This document shows positions 8,915 through 18,556 of a stretch of DNA of 46,032 bases, piece by piece. Source of the DNA: Chromatiales bacterium (lineage in GTDB: Bacteria; Pseudomonadota; Gammaproteobacteria; Thiohalomonadales; Thiohalomonadaceae). The stretch is from NCBI GenBank assembly GCA_003251535.1, contig QKFD01000110.1, forward strand, positions 1-46,032, in the 5' to 3' direction. The translations under genes and the position numbers were made by a program. How positions within the stretch are numbered: the stretch's first letter is position 1; every line of letters starts with the position of its first letter. Below the pieces are notes generated by a model, which saw only the letters and a list, made by a program, of their open reading frames with translations, did no database searches and was not told where the DNA came from.

Positions 8915-9838
8915 ATGAGCGAACCCACTACCCAGCTCTTCCATCGCCTCACCTTCAGCAACCGTATGGCGACCATCTTTGCCGCCACCCGTCCCGCCTT
9001 TCTCACCGCCTCCCTGTTGCCGGTACTGGTGGGGTTGGCGCTGGCGTGGGGCGAGAGCGGGCGTTTGGATGTGGTGTTGGGGGTGGCGACGCTGCTCAAC
9101 ATCGCCCTCATCCACTCCGGCGCCAATGTATTGAACGACTATTTTGACGCCCGCAATGGCACGGATGGCGCCAATCGGGCCCGCATCTTCCCCTTCTCCG
9201 GTGGCAGCCGCTTCATTCAAAACGGGGTATTGAGTGAGGCAGAGACCGTTCGATTGGGTGGATTCCTCATGGCGGCAGGGGCCGCCCTGGGGCTACTGCT
9301 GGCCTGGATTGGCGGGCCGCCGCTGTTGCTCATCGGGGTGGCCGGTGGTTTGATGGCCATCTTCTACTCGGCGCCGCCCTGTCTCGCCTGTCGTGGTCTG
9401 GGGGATGGGGTGATAGCGCTCTGCTTTGGGGTGCTGCCGGTGGTTGGGACGGTATGGCTCCAGCGCGGCGAGTTTGAGGTAGATGCCCTCTGGGCAGGGG
9501 CGGTGGTGGGCTGTTTCGTGGCGGCCATCCTCTGGATCAACTCCATCCCCGATATTGCCGCCGATCAGGCGGCGGGTAAGCGCACCCTCCCGGTGCGGCT
9601 TGGGCCCGAGCTGGCGCGCTGGGGGTTACCGACCCTGTTCGGCCTCGGTTTTCTGCTGCTGCTCATCTCACCCCTGCCAGGGGCAACCCGCCTTGCCCTG
9701 CTGGCGATCGCCCCAGCCCTATGGGCGACCCAAACCTTGTTACGGGGTGAACTCATTCCCGCTATCCCTTTGACCCTGGCGACCCACGCCAGCTGCTGCA
9801 TCCTGTTGGCGGCCGGTTTCCTCTGGGCTGGGGGTTAG
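8915..9838 (+). CDS. UbiA-family prenyltransferase (MenA-like)
   Basis: 307 residues with about eight or nine hydrophobic helices. The first Asp-rich motif is NDYFDARNGTD (residues 74-84) and the second DIAADQAAGKRTLPVRLG (from about 212); in UbiA-superfamily enzymes these bind Mg2+ and the prenyl diphosphate. The pattern NDYFD..NGTD is closest to MenA, which prenylates 1,4-dihydroxy-2-naphthoate in menaquinone synthesis, but other aromatic acceptors cannot be excluded and no other men gene is in the window. It is an inner-membrane enzyme. A stem-loop terminator overlaps its stop codon, and the next transcript starts directly behind it. Confidence 0.85.
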   Translation: MSEPTTQLFHRLTFSNRMATIFAATRPAFLTASLLPVLVGLALAWGESGRLDVVLGVATLLNIALIHSGANVLNDYFDARNGTDGANRARIFPFSGGSRFIQNGVLSEAETVRLGGFLMAAGAALGLLLAWIGGPPLLLIGVAGGLMAIFYSAPPCLACRGLGDGVIALCFGVLPVVGTVWLQRGEFEVDALWAGAVVGCFVAAILWINSIPDIAADQAAGKRTLPVRLGPELARWGLPTLFGLGFLLLLISPLPGATRLALLAIAPALWATQTLLRGELIPAIPLTLATHASCCILLAAGFLWAGG

Positions 9839-9861
9839 CGGCGGTGATCTCCGCCGCTTTT
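9837..9861 (+). terminator. Rho-independent terminator of the prenyltransferase gene
   Basis: AGCGGCGG (9837-9844, overlapping the stop codon) pairs with CCGCCGCT (9851-9858) around loop TGATCT, and the T run 9858-9861 follows. The last T bases are also the start of the -35 box of the next promoter. Confidence 0.75.
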
Positions 9862-9889
9862 GACAGCTTTTAAGCAAGACGGTTATGAT
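9860..9889 (+). promoter_or_regulatory. Strong sigma-70 promoter of the thrS operon
   Basis: TTGACA (9860-9865, perfect -35), an 18-bp spacer, and TATGAT (9884-9889, 5 of 6 to TATAAT). Transcription should start near 9896, giving a leader of about 190 nt before thrS. This is the best match to a sigma-70 promoter that I found in the window. Confidence 0.85.
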
Positions 9890-9935
9890 TGGCGGAACTG
9901 TTACTAGCCACTCGGCTAGGTCTCGGATCCTGCTC

Positions 9936-9974
9936 ATGAGTCTACGAACTACCACGGCGATTCCTCCTCGATGA
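9936..9974 (+). CDS. Threonine leader peptide MSLRTTTAIPPR (attenuation)
   Basis: A 12-codon ORF: ATG AGT CTA CGA ACT ACC ACG GCG ATT CCT CCT CGA TGA. Three Thr codons in a row (9948-9956) sit about 40 nt after the predicted transcription start and just upstream of a terminator and thrS. The ribosome binding site is weak (GGATCC region). Such control codons let a ribosome stall when charged tRNA-Thr is scarce, as in the E. coli thr operon leader; pheM is the comparable leader for pheST. The stop codon lies in the loop of the stem formed by 9955-9963 and 9978-9986, the position needed for attenuation. Too short for ordinary gene finding, so it would be missed by automatic annotation. Confidence 0.75.
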   Translation: MSLRTTTAIPPR

Positions 9975-10051
9975 CGTGAGTCGCCGGCGCGCGCCCGCTA
10001 TTCGGGTGCCCATAATCCTGAAAAGTGCGGCTCTGACCGCACTTTTTTTTT
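9955..10051 (+). promoter_or_regulatory. Transcription attenuator for thrS (alternative stems 1:2, 2:3, 3:4)
   Basis: Stem 1:2 (pause): CGGCGATTC (9955-9963) with GAGTCGCCG (9978-9986), 9 bp with one G-T. Stem 2:3 (antiterminator): GAGTCGC (9978-9984) with GCGGCTC (10027-10033), 7 bp with one wobble. Stem 3:4 (terminator): AAAGTGCGG (10022-10030) with CCGCACTTT (10037-10045). 1:2 and 2:3 exclude each other, as do 2:3 and 3:4. A ribosome stalled on the Thr codons covers segment 1 and frees 2 to pair with 3, so thrS is transcribed; a ribosome reaching the stop codon covers segment 2, so the terminator forms. A further hairpin (9991-9997 with 10003-10009) lies between. The pairing is seen in the sequence; the mechanism is inferred. 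Confidence 0.72.
10022..10051 (+). terminator. Intrinsic terminator ahead of thrS (attenuator stem 3:4)
   Basis: AAAGTGCGG (10022-10030), loop CTCTGA, CCGCACTTT (10037-10045), with an uninterrupted T run from 10043 to 10051. A near-ideal Rho-independent terminator, but placed about 125 nt downstream of the promoter and 35 bp before the thrS start, where it would block the whole translation operon unless read through is controlled. Confidence 0.9.
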
Positions 10052-10085
10052 GCATCGAATTCAACTGAACCCATTGGAGCGAGTC

Positions 10086-12014
10086 ATGCCCGATATCACC
10101 CTTCCAGACGGCTCGGTGCGCAGCTTCGCCCAGCCGGTGACGGTGGCCGAAGTCGCCGCCTCCATCGGCGCCGGTCTGGCCCGCGCCGCCATTGCCGGTA
10201 AGGTGGATGGTCAACTGGTGGATACCAGCGAGACCATCGCCAGCGATGCCCAGCTCGCCATCATCACTGACAAGGACCCCGAGGGGGTGGAGGTGATCCG
10301 CCACTCCACGGCCCATCTCCTTGCCTATGCGGTCAAGGGGCTGTTCCCGGAGGCGCAGGTGACCATCGGGCCGGTGATTGAAAACGGCTTTTTCTACGAT
10401 TTTGCCTACTCTCGCCCCTTTACCACCGAGGATCTGGAGGCGATCGAGAAGCGCATGGGAGAGCTGGCGCGCCAAGATATCCCTGTGCAGCGCGAGGTGT
10501 GGGATCGGGACGAGGCCGTGCGCTTCTTTGAGGGGCTGGGAGAGCGCTATAAGGCGGAGATCATCGGCGAAATCCCGGCAGGGGAGCAGATCTCCCTCTA
10601 CCGTGAAGGGGAGTTCATCGACCTCTGCCGTGGTCCTCATGTCCCCTCCACCGGCCGCCTGAAGGTGTTCAAACTGATGAAGGTGGCGGGTGCCTATTGG
10701 CGCGGTGATGCCCGCAACGAGCAGCTCCAGCGTATTTATGGCACCGCCTGGGCCAAGAAGGATCAGCTGGATGCCTATCTCAAGATGTTGGAGGAGGCCG
10801 AGAAGCGCGATCACCGCAAGCTGGGGGCGCAGCTCGACCTGTTCCACTTCCAGGAGGAGGCCCCCGGTTCGGTCTTCTGGCACCCCAGGGGGTGGACCCT
10901 GTTCCAGCAGCTTATCGGGTACATGCGTAAGCGGCAGGAGGAGGCCGGGTATGTGGAGGTGAACACGCCGGATGTGATGGACCGTAGCCTGTGGGAGATC
11001 TCCGGCCATTGGCAGAACTATCGGGCCAACATGTTTACCACCCAGACCGAGGATGAGCGGGTCTTCGCCCTCAAGCCGATGAACTGCCCTGGGGCGGTCT
11101 CACTGTTCAAGCTCGGCATCAAGAGCTACCGCGATCTCCCCATTCGGATGGCGGAGTTTGGCAAGGTGCATCGCTATGAGCCTTCAGGGGCGCTCCACGG
11201 CCTGATGCGGGTGCGCCACTTTACCCAGGACGATGCCCATATCTTCTGCACAGAGGAGCAGATGGAGCAGGAGTGCATCGATACGGTGCGGCTCATCCTG
11301 GATATCTACCGGGACTTTGGCTTCGAGGATGTCGCCATCAAGCTCTCTACCCGGCCGGATAACCGTATCGGCTCGGATGAGGTGTGGGACAAGCTGGAGT
11401 CCTCCCTCTCCGGTGCCCTTGACCACATGGGGATCGGCTATACGGTCAACCCAGGGGAGGGGGCCTTCTATGGGCCCAAGCTGGAGTTTGTCTTGCGGGA
11501 TGCCATTGGTCGTGATTGGCAGTGCGGTACGGTGCAGGTTGACCTCAACCTCCCCAACCGCTTTGACATCGAGTTTGTCGATGCCCACAACGGCCGTTCT
11601 CGGCCGGTGATGCTCCACCGCGCCCTCTTTGGCTCGCTGGAGCGTTTCATCGGTATTCTTCTGGAACACTATGCTGGGGCACTGCCGGCCTGGCTGGCGC
11701 CGCAGCAGGCGGTGGTGCTCAATATCACCGAGCGGCAGGAGCCCTTTGTCGCTGAAGTAGCAAAAACCTTGAGTCAACGCGGTATTCGTGCACGCGCCGA
11801 CTTGAGAAACGAAAAGATCGGCTTTAAAATCCGCGAGCACACTTTACAGCGTGTTCCCTATCTTTTAGTGGTAGGGGATCGCGAAGTCGAGAGCCAGACT
11901 GTGGCCGTACGTACGCGCAGCGGCGAAGACCTCGGCAGTATGCCCGTGGAGGCATTTATCGAGCGTCTTGCCACTGAGATCGCGTGCTACGGCCGCACTC
12001 ATTTGGAGGACTAG
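10086..12014 (+). CDS. thrS: Threonyl-tRNA synthetase
   Basis: 642 residues from the ATG at 10086 (SD TTGGAGCGAG), the same length as E. coli ThrS; a TTG at 10050 inside the terminator T run is rejected. The N-terminal TGS domain ([14 protein letters not shown]) is followed by the editing domain with [12 protein letters not shown], whose HxxxH motif hydrolyses Ser-tRNA(Thr). The class II catalytic core has MNCPGA (zinc-binding Cys), the [24 protein letters not shown] region (motif 2) and the C-terminal motif 3 [21 protein letters not shown]. The anticodon-binding domain ends the protein. First gene of the translation operon and the likely target of the attenuator just upstream. infC begins 3 bp after its stop. 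Confidence 0.98.
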   Translation: MPDITLPDGSVRSFAQPVTVAEVAASIGAGLARAAIAGKVDGQLVDTSETIASDAQLAIITDKDPEGVEVIRHSTAHLLAYAVKGLFPEAQVTIGPVIENGFFYDFAYSRPFTTEDLEAIEKRMGELARQDIPVQREVWDRDEAVRFFEGLGERYKAEIIGEIPAGEQISLYREGEFIDLCRGPHVPSTGRLKVFKLMKVAGAYWRGDARNEQLQRIYGTAWAKKDQLDAYLKMLEEAEKRDHRKLGAQLDLFHFQEEAPGSVFWHPRGWTLFQQLIGYMRKRQEEAGYVEVNTPDVMDRSLWEISGHWQNYRANMFTTQTEDERVFALKPMNCPGAVSLFKLGIKSYRDLPIRMAEFGKVHRYEPSGALHGLMRVRHFTQDDAHIFCTEEQMEQECIDTVRLILDIYRDFGFEDVAIKLSTRPDNRIGSDEVWDKLESSLSGALDHMGIGYTVNPGEGAFYGPKLEFVLRDAIGRDWQCGTVQVDLNLPNRFDIEFVDAHNGRSRPVMLHRALFGSLERFIGILLEHYAGALPAWLAPQQAVVLNITERQEPFVAEVAKTLSQRGIRARADLRNEKIGFKIREHTLQRVPYLLVVGDREVESQTVAVRTRSGEDLGSMPVEAFIERLATEIACYGRTHLED

Positions 12015-12017
12015 AGC

Positions 12018-12575
12018 ATCACCGTCAAAGCAAGACCGCAGCAGCAGCAGTCCAGGGGCGAAGATAAGGCTGCTCGCATCAACGAGGAGATCACTGCTCG
12101 GGAGGTGCGCCTTATCGACGCCGAAGGGGAACAGGTAGGTGTGGTTACCCTAGATCGGGCGCTGAGCATTGCTTTCGAGGCAGACATGGATCTCGTGGAA
12201 GTAGCCCCCGAGGCTAAGCCGCCTGTCTGCCGGATCATGGACTATGGCAAGTTCGTCTTCGAGACCAATAAGAAGAAACAGGCCGCGAAGAAGAAACAGA
12301 AGCAGGTCCAGGTCAAGGAGATCAAATTTCGCCCAGGGACGGAGGAGGGGGACTACCAGGTCAAACTGCGCAACCTGGTGCGTTTCCTGGAAGATGGGGA
12401 CAGGGTCAAGATCACACTACGCTTCCGGGGCCGCGAGATGGCCCATCAGGAGCTGGGCCTGAAGTTGCTCAAGCGGGTCGAAGCTGACCTCGCGGAGCTG
12501 GGGGGCGTTGAGCAGTTCCCCAAGCTCGAAGGGCGGCAGATGGTCATGATGATCGTCCCCAAAAAGAAGAAGTGA
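12018..12575 (+). CDS. infC: Translation initiation factor IF-3, ATC start codon
   Basis: 185 residues if started at ATC 12018, three bases after the thrS stop. There is no ATG, GTG or TTG in a useful place: the first GTG (12105) would cut into the conserved [20 protein letters not shown] block. GGAGGA (12005-12010, within the thrS end) lies 7 bases before the ATC. E. coli infC uses AUU, and IF-3 represses its own mRNA by rejecting such rare starts, so AUC here fits the same autoregulation. The N-domain, the lysine-rich linker ([13 protein letters not shown]) and the C-domain ([20 protein letters not shown]) are complete. IF-3 binds the 30S subunit and checks initiator tRNA and start codon. 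Confidence 0.95.
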   Translation: MTVKARPQQQQSRGEDKAARINEEITAREVRLIDAEGEQVGVVTLDRALSIAFEADMDLVEVAPEAKPPVCRIMDYGKFVFETNKKKQAAKKKQKQVQVKEIKFRPGTEEGDYQVKLRNLVRFLEDGDRVKITLRFRGREMAHQELGLKLLKRVEADLAELGGVEQFPKLEGRQMVMMIVPKKKK

Positions 12576-12686
12576 TCCCTGCGGGGGTCCTCTTCCGAGC
12601 ACGCTACTGTCCGCCTTAGCCGGTTGCCAGTGATAAATGCGTGCGGAAAAACCGTGACAATGCGCAGGCGTAATGGGTAAAAAACG
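12576..12686 (+). promoter_or_regulatory. infC-rpmI leader, possible L20 control region
   Basis: 111 nt between infC and rpmI with no clear Shine-Dalgarno before the rpmI ATG (GTAATGGGTAAAAAACG). In E. coli, ribosomal protein L20 represses rpmI-rplT translation by binding a folded operator in this part of the mRNA. The gap length and weak ribosome binding site would fit, but I could not identify the pseudoknot. Confidence 0.3.
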
Positions 12687-12884
12687 ATGCCTAAGATGAA
12701 GAGCAACCGAGGCGCTGCCAAGCGCTTCAAAAAGACCGGTGGCGGTGGCTTCAAACGCGCCCAGTCTTTCAAGCGCCATATCCTCACCAAGAAGCCGACC
12801 AAGCGTAAGCGTCAGCTGCGCGGCAATACCCAGGTGGCCCATGTGGATACTCCCATGGTCGCCCGCATGTTGCCGTATCTATAA
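12687..12884 (+). CDS. rpmI: 50S ribosomal protein L35
   Basis: 65 residues, the standard length, with the standard sequence start [20 protein letters not shown] and the typical [24 protein letters not shown] end. Very basic, binds 23S rRNA in the large subunit. It is the third gene of the thrS operon, 14 bp before rplT, with which it is translated in E. coli under L20 repression. Confidence 0.98.
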   Translation: MPKMKSNRGAAKRFKKTGGGGFKRAQSFKRHILTKKPTKRKRQLRGNTQVAHVDTPMVARMLPYL

Positions 12885-12898
12885 GGGGGGAATGAAAG

Positions 12899-13258
12899 AT
12901 GGCACGAGTTAAACGTGGTGTAATCGCGCGCGCCCGGCACAAGAAGGTCATGGCCCTGGCCAAGGGCTACTACGGTCGCCGCAAGAATGTGTTCCGCGTT
13001 GCCAACCAGGCGGTCATCAAGGCGGGGCAGTATGCCTTCCGCGACCGTCGGCAGAAAAAGCGCCAGTTCCGCGCCCTCTGGATCGCCCGTATCAACGCGG
13101 CGGCCAAGGAGTGTGGCATCAACTATAGCCGCTTCATGAACGGCCTCAAGCGGGCCGGTATTGAGGTGGATCGCAAGGTATTGGCCGACATCGCTGTGTT
13201 TGACAAGCAGGGCTTTAGCGCCCTGGTCGAGCAGGCGAAGGCCAACCTCGCAAGCTGA
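12899..13258 (+). CDS. rplT: 50S ribosomal protein L20
   Basis: 119 residues, the standard length. It starts [33 protein letters not shown], the basic N-terminal extension that threads into 23S rRNA, and ends in a globular domain that in E. coli also binds the rpmI leader as a translational repressor. An early-assembly protein of the 50S subunit. A 12-bp terminator stem follows 42 bp after the stop. Confidence 0.98.
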   Translation: MARVKRGVIARARHKKVMALAKGYYGRRKNVFRVANQAVIKAGQYAFRDRRQKKRQFRALWIARINAAAKECGINYSRFMNGLKRAGIEVDRKVLADIAVFDKQGFSALVEQAKANLAS

Positions 13259-13299
13259 CAGGTACCCGATCCCAAGCGATCGGCGCCCAGTCGGAACCA

Positions 13300-13334
13300 G
13301 AAGGGGGAAGGCTACTCGCCTTCCCCCTTTTTTT
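13300..13334 (+). terminator. Strong terminator or attenuator between rplT and pheS
   Basis: AAGGGGGAAGGC (13301-13312) pairs perfectly with GCCTTCCCCCTT (13318-13329) around loop TACTC; the T run is 13328-13334. A smaller stem CCGATC/GATCGG (13266-13283) precedes it. In E. coli this gap holds the pheM leader peptide and attenuator, but no Phe-rich reading frame precedes this stem, so it may simply end the thrS transcript. Confidence 0.88.
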
Positions 13335-13471
13335 GTTGTGCAAAAAGGCGGTACCCATGGTTTGTTGGAGCCCAAGCTGCGTGCTGGGGCAGGCTATGGG
13401 TCCTATGTCGCCCGGGCAGCGTCCATGGCGCTCTCGGCGACCGACCGGCGGTTCACTCCCAGAGGAATTGA

Positions 13472-14494
<1,023 letters not shown>

Positions 14495-14526
14495 TCCCCG
14501 CCCGGTCGAAAAGAAGGATTGCTGCA

Positions 14527-16905
14527 ATGAGATTCAATGAACAGTGGTTGCGGGAGTGGGTCAATCCCGAGATCTCCACCGATGTACTGGCCCATCAGCT
14601 CACTATGGCGGGCCTAGAGGTCGATGCGGTAGAACCGGTTGCTGGCACCTTTAGTCAGGTGGTGGTGGGGGAGGTGCTGGCGGTCGTGGCCCACCCCGAT
14701 GCCGATAAACTCCGGGTCTGCCAGGTCGAGGTGGGGCAGGGAGAGCCGCTTGGCATCGTCTGCGGCGCGGCCAATGTGCGCGTCGGGCTGCGGGTGGCGG
14801 CTGCCCTGATAGGGGCGGAACTCCCGGGTGGGATCAAGATTAAGGCGGCCAAGCTGCGGGGTGTCCCTTCAGCGGGGATGCTCTGCTCGGCCAAGGAGCT
14901 GGGGTTAGCCGAGGCATCGCAAGGGCTGTTGGAGCTGCCGGCGGATGCGCCGGTGGGGCAGTCGCTGCGGGACTATCTGCTGCTTGATGACGTGGCCATC
15001 GAGCTGGGTCTGACCCCTAATCGGGGCGACTGCCTGAGTGTCGCGGGTATTGCCCGCGAGGTGGCGGCCATCACCGGTGCCCCGCTGACCCCACCGGCCA
15101 TCGCCGCCGTCGCCGCAACCTGTAGCGACACCTTTCCTGTCACGGTGGCGGCGAGCGCCGCCTGCCCGCGCTATGTCGGGCGGGTGGTGCGCAATCTCAA
15201 CCCCGCTGCGCCGACCCCGCTATGGATGCAGGAGCGGTTGCGCCGGGCGGGGCTACGCTCCCTGGGGGCGCTGGTAGATGTCACCAACTACCTCCTGCTG
15301 GAGTTGGGGCAGCCGATGCATGCCTTCGATCTCCAGCGCTTGCAGGGGGGGATTGAGGTGCGCCTCGCCCAGGCGGGAGAGCAGCTGGCGCTGCTCAACG
15401 AGACCACTATCACGCTGGAGCCCGGCTCGCTGGTCATCGCTGACGCCAGTGGTCCGGTGGCGTTGGCCGGGATCATGGGGGGGGCGTCCACCGCTGTGGG
15501 GGATGGGACCCGCGACATCTTCCTTGAGAGCGCCTTCTTCTCTCCAGAGCAGTTGGCGGGGCGGGCACGCCGCTATGGCCTGCACACCGACTCATCGCAC
15601 CGATTCGAGCGAGGGGTCTCACCAGCACTGCAACGTGAGGCGTTGGAGCGGGCAACCGCGCTGCTGGTGGCGATCGCCGGGGGCGAGGTGGGGCCGGTAG
15701 TGGAGGTGGTGAGTGCCGCCGATCTCCCGCAGAGGGGGGCGATCCGGCTGCGCCATCCGCGACTCTGCCAGGTCCTGGGGGCAGAGGTGCCCGCAGAGAC
15801 CGCTGGCGTGCTGCTGGCGCGGTTGGGTTTGGCCGTGCAAGCGGTGGAGGGGGGATGGTCGGTAGAGGCACCTCCCTGGCGTTTCGACCTCGCTACTGAG
15901 GAGGATCTGATCGAGGAGGTGGCGCGGCTCTATGGCTACGATCAGCTGCCAGCCGCCTATCTCAGCGTCCCTCTTGAGCTGGCGCCGCGTAGTGAGGGGA
16001 AGATCTCCCTGCGTTTACTGCGGCAGATCCTGGTTGACCACGGTTTCCAAGAGGCGATTACCTACAGCTTCGTTGACCCTAAATATCAGCGCCTACTGGA
16101 CCCCCAACGGGTACCAGTGCCGGTGGCCAACCCCATCTCGACCGAACTTTCGGTGATGCGGACCACTCTCTTGACGGGGTTGGTGCAGACGCTCATCTAC
16201 AACGCCAATCGGCAACAGTCACAGGTGCGGATCTTCGAATCTGGACTCCGCTTTCTTGGCACGGAAGGGGCGGTGGAGCAGGAGCCGATGCTGGCCGCCT
16301 TAGCGTGGGGCCCCTTGCTGCCGGAGCAGTGGGGTGAGCGGGAGCGGAAGAGTGATCTCTTCGACTTGAAGGGTGATCTGGAGTCCCTAATCGCCGCGGG
16401 TGGCAGTCAGGCGGAGTGGCAGTTTGTGGCCGCGCCCCACCCCGCACTCCACCCTGGTCAGTGCGCCTCTATCCTGCGCAATGGCCAGGCAGTGGGTTGG
16501 ATCGGTGCGCTCCACCCTCAACTGATGAGAGAGCTGGATCTGCCTGGCCAGGTGCTGGTGTTCGAGGTGACCTTGGCCGCGCTTACTGCGGCGCGGGTAC
16601 CAGGTTTCCAGGAACTGTCAAAATTCCCCGCAAACCGGCGGGATATTGCTATTGTAGTGGACCAGCAGCTCAGTGTAGCGGAACTCATCGCCTGTGCCCG
16701 ACGGGCAGCACCGGCGCAGCTAAGGGACCTCAAGCTCTTTGACGTTTATCAAGGCAAAGGTCTTGATTCCGGTAAAAAATCTGTCGCTTTGGGCTTGACC
16801 TTACAGGACGATTCACGCACCCTTACGGACGCGGAGGTCGATGCCGCTGTGGCCCAGGTAGTCACGGCCCTGCGCACCGAACTCGGGGGGACACTCAGAG
16901 AGTAG
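14527..16905 (+). CDS. pheT: Phenylalanyl-tRNA synthetase beta subunit
   Basis: 792 residues, close to E. coli PheT (795). SD AAGGA lies 10 bases before the ATG. In order: an EMAP/tRNA-binding domain (VVVGEVLAVVAHPDADKLRVCQVEVG), B1/B5 domains, the B3/B4 editing module that hydrolyses Tyr-tRNA(Phe), the catalytic-like core and a C-terminal anticodon-binding ferredoxin-fold domain (FPANRRDIAIVVDQQLSV ... KSVALGLTLQDDSRTLTD). Expressed together with pheS; ihfA follows after 27 bp, the usual gammaproteobacterial order. Confidence 0.98.
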   Translation: MRFNEQWLREWVNPEISTDVLAHQLTMAGLEVDAVEPVAGTFSQVVVGEVLAVVAHPDADKLRVCQVEVGQGEPLGIVCGAANVRVGLRVAAALIGAELPGGIKIKAAKLRGVPSAGMLCSAKELGLAEASQGLLELPADAPVGQSLRDYLLLDDVAIELGLTPNRGDCLSVAGIAREVAAITGAPLTPPAIAAVAATCSDTFPVTVAASAACPRYVGRVVRNLNPAAPTPLWMQERLRRAGLRSLGALVDVTNYLLLELGQPMHAFDLQRLQGGIEVRLAQAGEQLALLNETTITLEPGSLVIADASGPVALAGIMGGASTAVGDGTRDIFLESAFFSPEQLAGRARRYGLHTDSSHRFERGVSPALQREALERATALLVAIAGGEVGPVVEVVSAADLPQRGAIRLRHPRLCQVLGAEVPAETAGVLLARLGLAVQAVEGGWSVEAPPWRFDLATEEDLIEEVARLYGYDQLPAAYLSVPLELAPRSEGKISLRLLRQILVDHGFQEAITYSFVDPKYQRLLDPQRVPVPVANPISTELSVMRTTLLTGLVQTLIYNANRQQSQVRIFESGLRFLGTEGAVEQEPMLAALAWGPLLPEQWGERERKSDLFDLKGDLESLIAAGGSQAEWQFVAAPHPALHPGQCASILRNGQAVGWIGALHPQLMRELDLPGQVLVFEVTLAALTAARVPGFQELSKFPANRRDIAIVVDQQLSVAELIACARRAAPAQLRDLKLFDVYQGKGLDSGKKSVALGLTLQDDSRTLTDAEVDAAVAQVVTALRTELGGTLRE

Positions 16906-16932
16906 TCATCACGAGATCATAGATACCTAGAT

Positions 16933-17235
16933 ATGGCCCTGACCAAGGCGGAAATGGCCGAGCGTCTTTACGAAGAGCTCGGTTTGAACAAACGAGAAGC
17001 CAAGGAGTTGGTGGAGATGTTCTTTGAAGAGATCCGCTCAGCTCTAGAGCGGGGACATCAGGTCAAACTTTCGGGCTTCGGCAACTTCGATTTGCGGGAC
17101 AAGAACCAACGGCCGGGCCGCAACCCCAAGACCGGGGAGGAGATCCCTATTACGGCTCGGCGGGTAGTTACCTTCCGTCCCGGACAGAAGTTGAAGGCGA
17201 GAGTAGAGGCCTATGCTGGAACCCAGCCAGAATAA
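16933..17235 (+). CDS. ihfA: Integration host factor alpha subunit
   Basis: 100 residues (E. coli 99). Starts [34 protein letters not shown]; the DNA-bending arm carries the conserved [27 protein letters not shown], with the Pro that intercalates in DNA. It forms a heterodimer with IHF-beta and bends DNA sharply in recombination, replication and promoter control. It overlaps the following MerR-type gene by 23 bp, the same arrangement as in pseudomonads and other Gammaproteobacteria. Confidence 0.98.
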   Translation: MALTKAEMAERLYEELGLNKREAKELVEMFFEEIRSALERGHQVKLSGFGNFDLRDKNQRPGRNPKTGEEIPITARRVVTFRPGQKLKARVEAYAGTQPE

Positions 17236-17569
17236 CGAACTACCGCCGATACCAGGCAAACGCTACTTCACCATCGGTGAGGTGAGTGAGCTTTGTAATG
17301 TGAAGCCCCACGTACTGCGGTACTGGGAGCAGGAGTTCCCGCAGCTACAGCCGGTGAAGCGACGGGGTAACCGTCGCTACTACCAGCGCCATGACGTGCT
17401 GCTCATCCGCCAGATCCGGGCCCTGCTCTACGAGCAAGGGTTCACTATTGGTGGGGCGCGGCAACGGCTTGAGAGTAGCTCCGGGCAGGAGGATGCCACC
17501 CAGAGCCGGCAGATTATCCGCCAGATCCGGGCAGAGCTTGAGGATGTGCTGGCCATCCTCAAGCAGTAG
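17213..17569 (+). CDS. MerR-family transcriptional regulator (ihfA-linked)
   Basis: 118 residues. The MerR winged helix-turn-helix is clear: [47 protein letters not shown] (residues about 16-62). A short coiled coil follows ([24 protein letters not shown]) and a second repeat of [14 protein letters not shown]. It has no Cys-rich metal site at the C-terminus, so it belongs to the short orphan MerR group commonly found after ihfA; the effector is unknown. The start overlaps ihfA by 23 bp, so translation is probably coupled. Confidence 0.92.
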   Translation: MLEPSQNNELPPIPGKRYFTIGEVSELCNVKPHVLRYWEQEFPQLQPVKRRGNRRYYQRHDVLLIRQIRALLYEQGFTIGGARQRLESSSGQEDATQSRQIIRQIRAELEDVLAILKQ

Positions 17570-17591
17570 GCAAAATCTTCCGGTTTAGTGC

Positions 17592-17619
17592 TTGTATCTG
17601 CGCTCAACTCGTGTAAGAT
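17592..17619 (+). promoter_or_regulatory. Likely promoter of tRNA-Pro
   Basis: TTGTAT (17592-17597), a 16-bp spacer, and TAAGAT (17614-17619), followed by the GC-rich discriminator ACGCGCC typical of stringently controlled stable-RNA promoters. The tRNA begins 55 bp downstream. Confidence 0.6.
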
Positions 17620-17671
17620 ACGCGCCTTCGTCGCACCCCACGGGGAGAGACGATAGCAGTAGACCGCAGAT

Positions 17672-17753
<82 letters not shown>

Positions 17754-17758
17754 TCCCC

Positions 17759-17792
17759 AAAAGGCCTGACTCTCTTGAGTCGGGCCTTTTTT
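17759..17792 (+). terminator. Terminator after tRNA-Pro (possibly bidirectional)
   Basis: AAAAGGCCTGACTC (17759-17772) pairs with GAGTCGGGCCTTTT (17777-17790) with one G-T, loop TCTT, followed by TTTTTT. The A run on the left side gives a T run on the minus strand, so it could also end the convergent kdpE transcript. Confidence 0.9.
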
Positions 17793-17863
17793 GTTTGTGC
17801 TGTCCTATCGCCCCAGGGGTTGGGGCCTATGCCCCGTCCCCCTCCGCAAGTCGTTTAGGCCAT

Positions 17864-18556
17864 TCAGCTTTCGGCACGCAGCCGGTAGCCGACACCCTGT
17901 TCGGTGACGATGTAACGGGGACGGGCGGGGTCATCCTTGAGCTTGGCCCGTAGATGGCCAATAAACACCCGTAGATAGTGTGTCTCCTCGACGTGGGCTG
18001 CCCCCCATACTTCGCGTAACAGGTGTTGGTGGGTGAGCACCTGGCCGGCGTGGAGGATTAGCAGTTTCAAGATTGCATACTCCTTGCGGGAGAGTTTTAT
18101 CAGCTCGCCACTCACCCACACCTCGCGGCGAGCGAGATCCACCTTGAGTTCGCCAGCGTGAAATACCGGTTCGCACTGCCCCTCGGTACGGTTGCGTAGC
18201 AGTGCCCGGATCCGCGCTACCAGTTCGGCTATCCCGAACGGCTTGGTGACGTAGTCGTTGGCCCCGCCATCTAAGGCGCGCACCTTCTCCTGCTCATCGG
18301 CTCGAACTGAGAGCACGATGACTGGACCGTGGTACCAGTCGCGTAATTGGCTGATGACCTCCTGGCCATCGATATCGGGGAGGCCGAGATCGAGCACCAC
18401 GAGATCGGGGCGATGGGTGGTGGCCTGGCGCAGTGCCTCGACACCACCGCTTGCCTCTCGCACCCGATAGCCTTGGGCATCCAAACTGATCCGCAAAAAT
18501 TTGCGGATGGAGGGGTCGTCATCGACGATGAGAATGGTCCACGCCGGTTCGTTCAC
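17864..18556 (-). CDS. kdpE: KdpE-like response regulator
   Basis: 230 residues. Receiver domain with acidic pocket VDDD (11-14), phospho-acceptor D56 in LVVLDLGLP, and the conserved Lys in VTKPF near 105. The OmpR/PhoB-type winged-helix domain follows (LIKLSRKEYAILKLLILHAGQVLTHQHLLREVWG ... YLRVFIGHLRAKLKDDPARPRYIVTEQGVGYRL), which is very close to KdpE. In E. coli KdpE activates kdpFABC at low K+; no kdpFABC genes are seen here. The start overlaps the stop of the sensor gene (ATGA), so the two are coupled. The adjacent divergent TrkH gene is the obvious candidate target (inference). Confidence 0.93.
   Translation of the reverse strand: MNEPAWTILIVDDDPSIRKFLRISLDAQGYRVREASGGVEALRQATTHRPDLVVLDLGLPDIDGQEVISQLRDWYHGPVIVLSVRADEQEKVRALDGGANDYVTKPFGIAELVARIRALLRNRTEGQCEPVFHAGELKVDLARREVWVSGELIKLSRKEYAILKLLILHAGQVLTHQHLLREVWGAAHVEETHYLRVFIGHLRAKLKDDPARPRYIVTEQGVGYRLRAES

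Noticed and set aside
9942-11009. 355-codon open frame on the minus strand across thrS
   Set aside because: It is antisense to a certain thrS gene and to the attenuator, has no family signature, and long antisense frames are expected at this GC content.
13259-13300. pheM-like leader peptide
   Set aside because: No Phe codons and no small frame with a start lie between rplT and the terminator.
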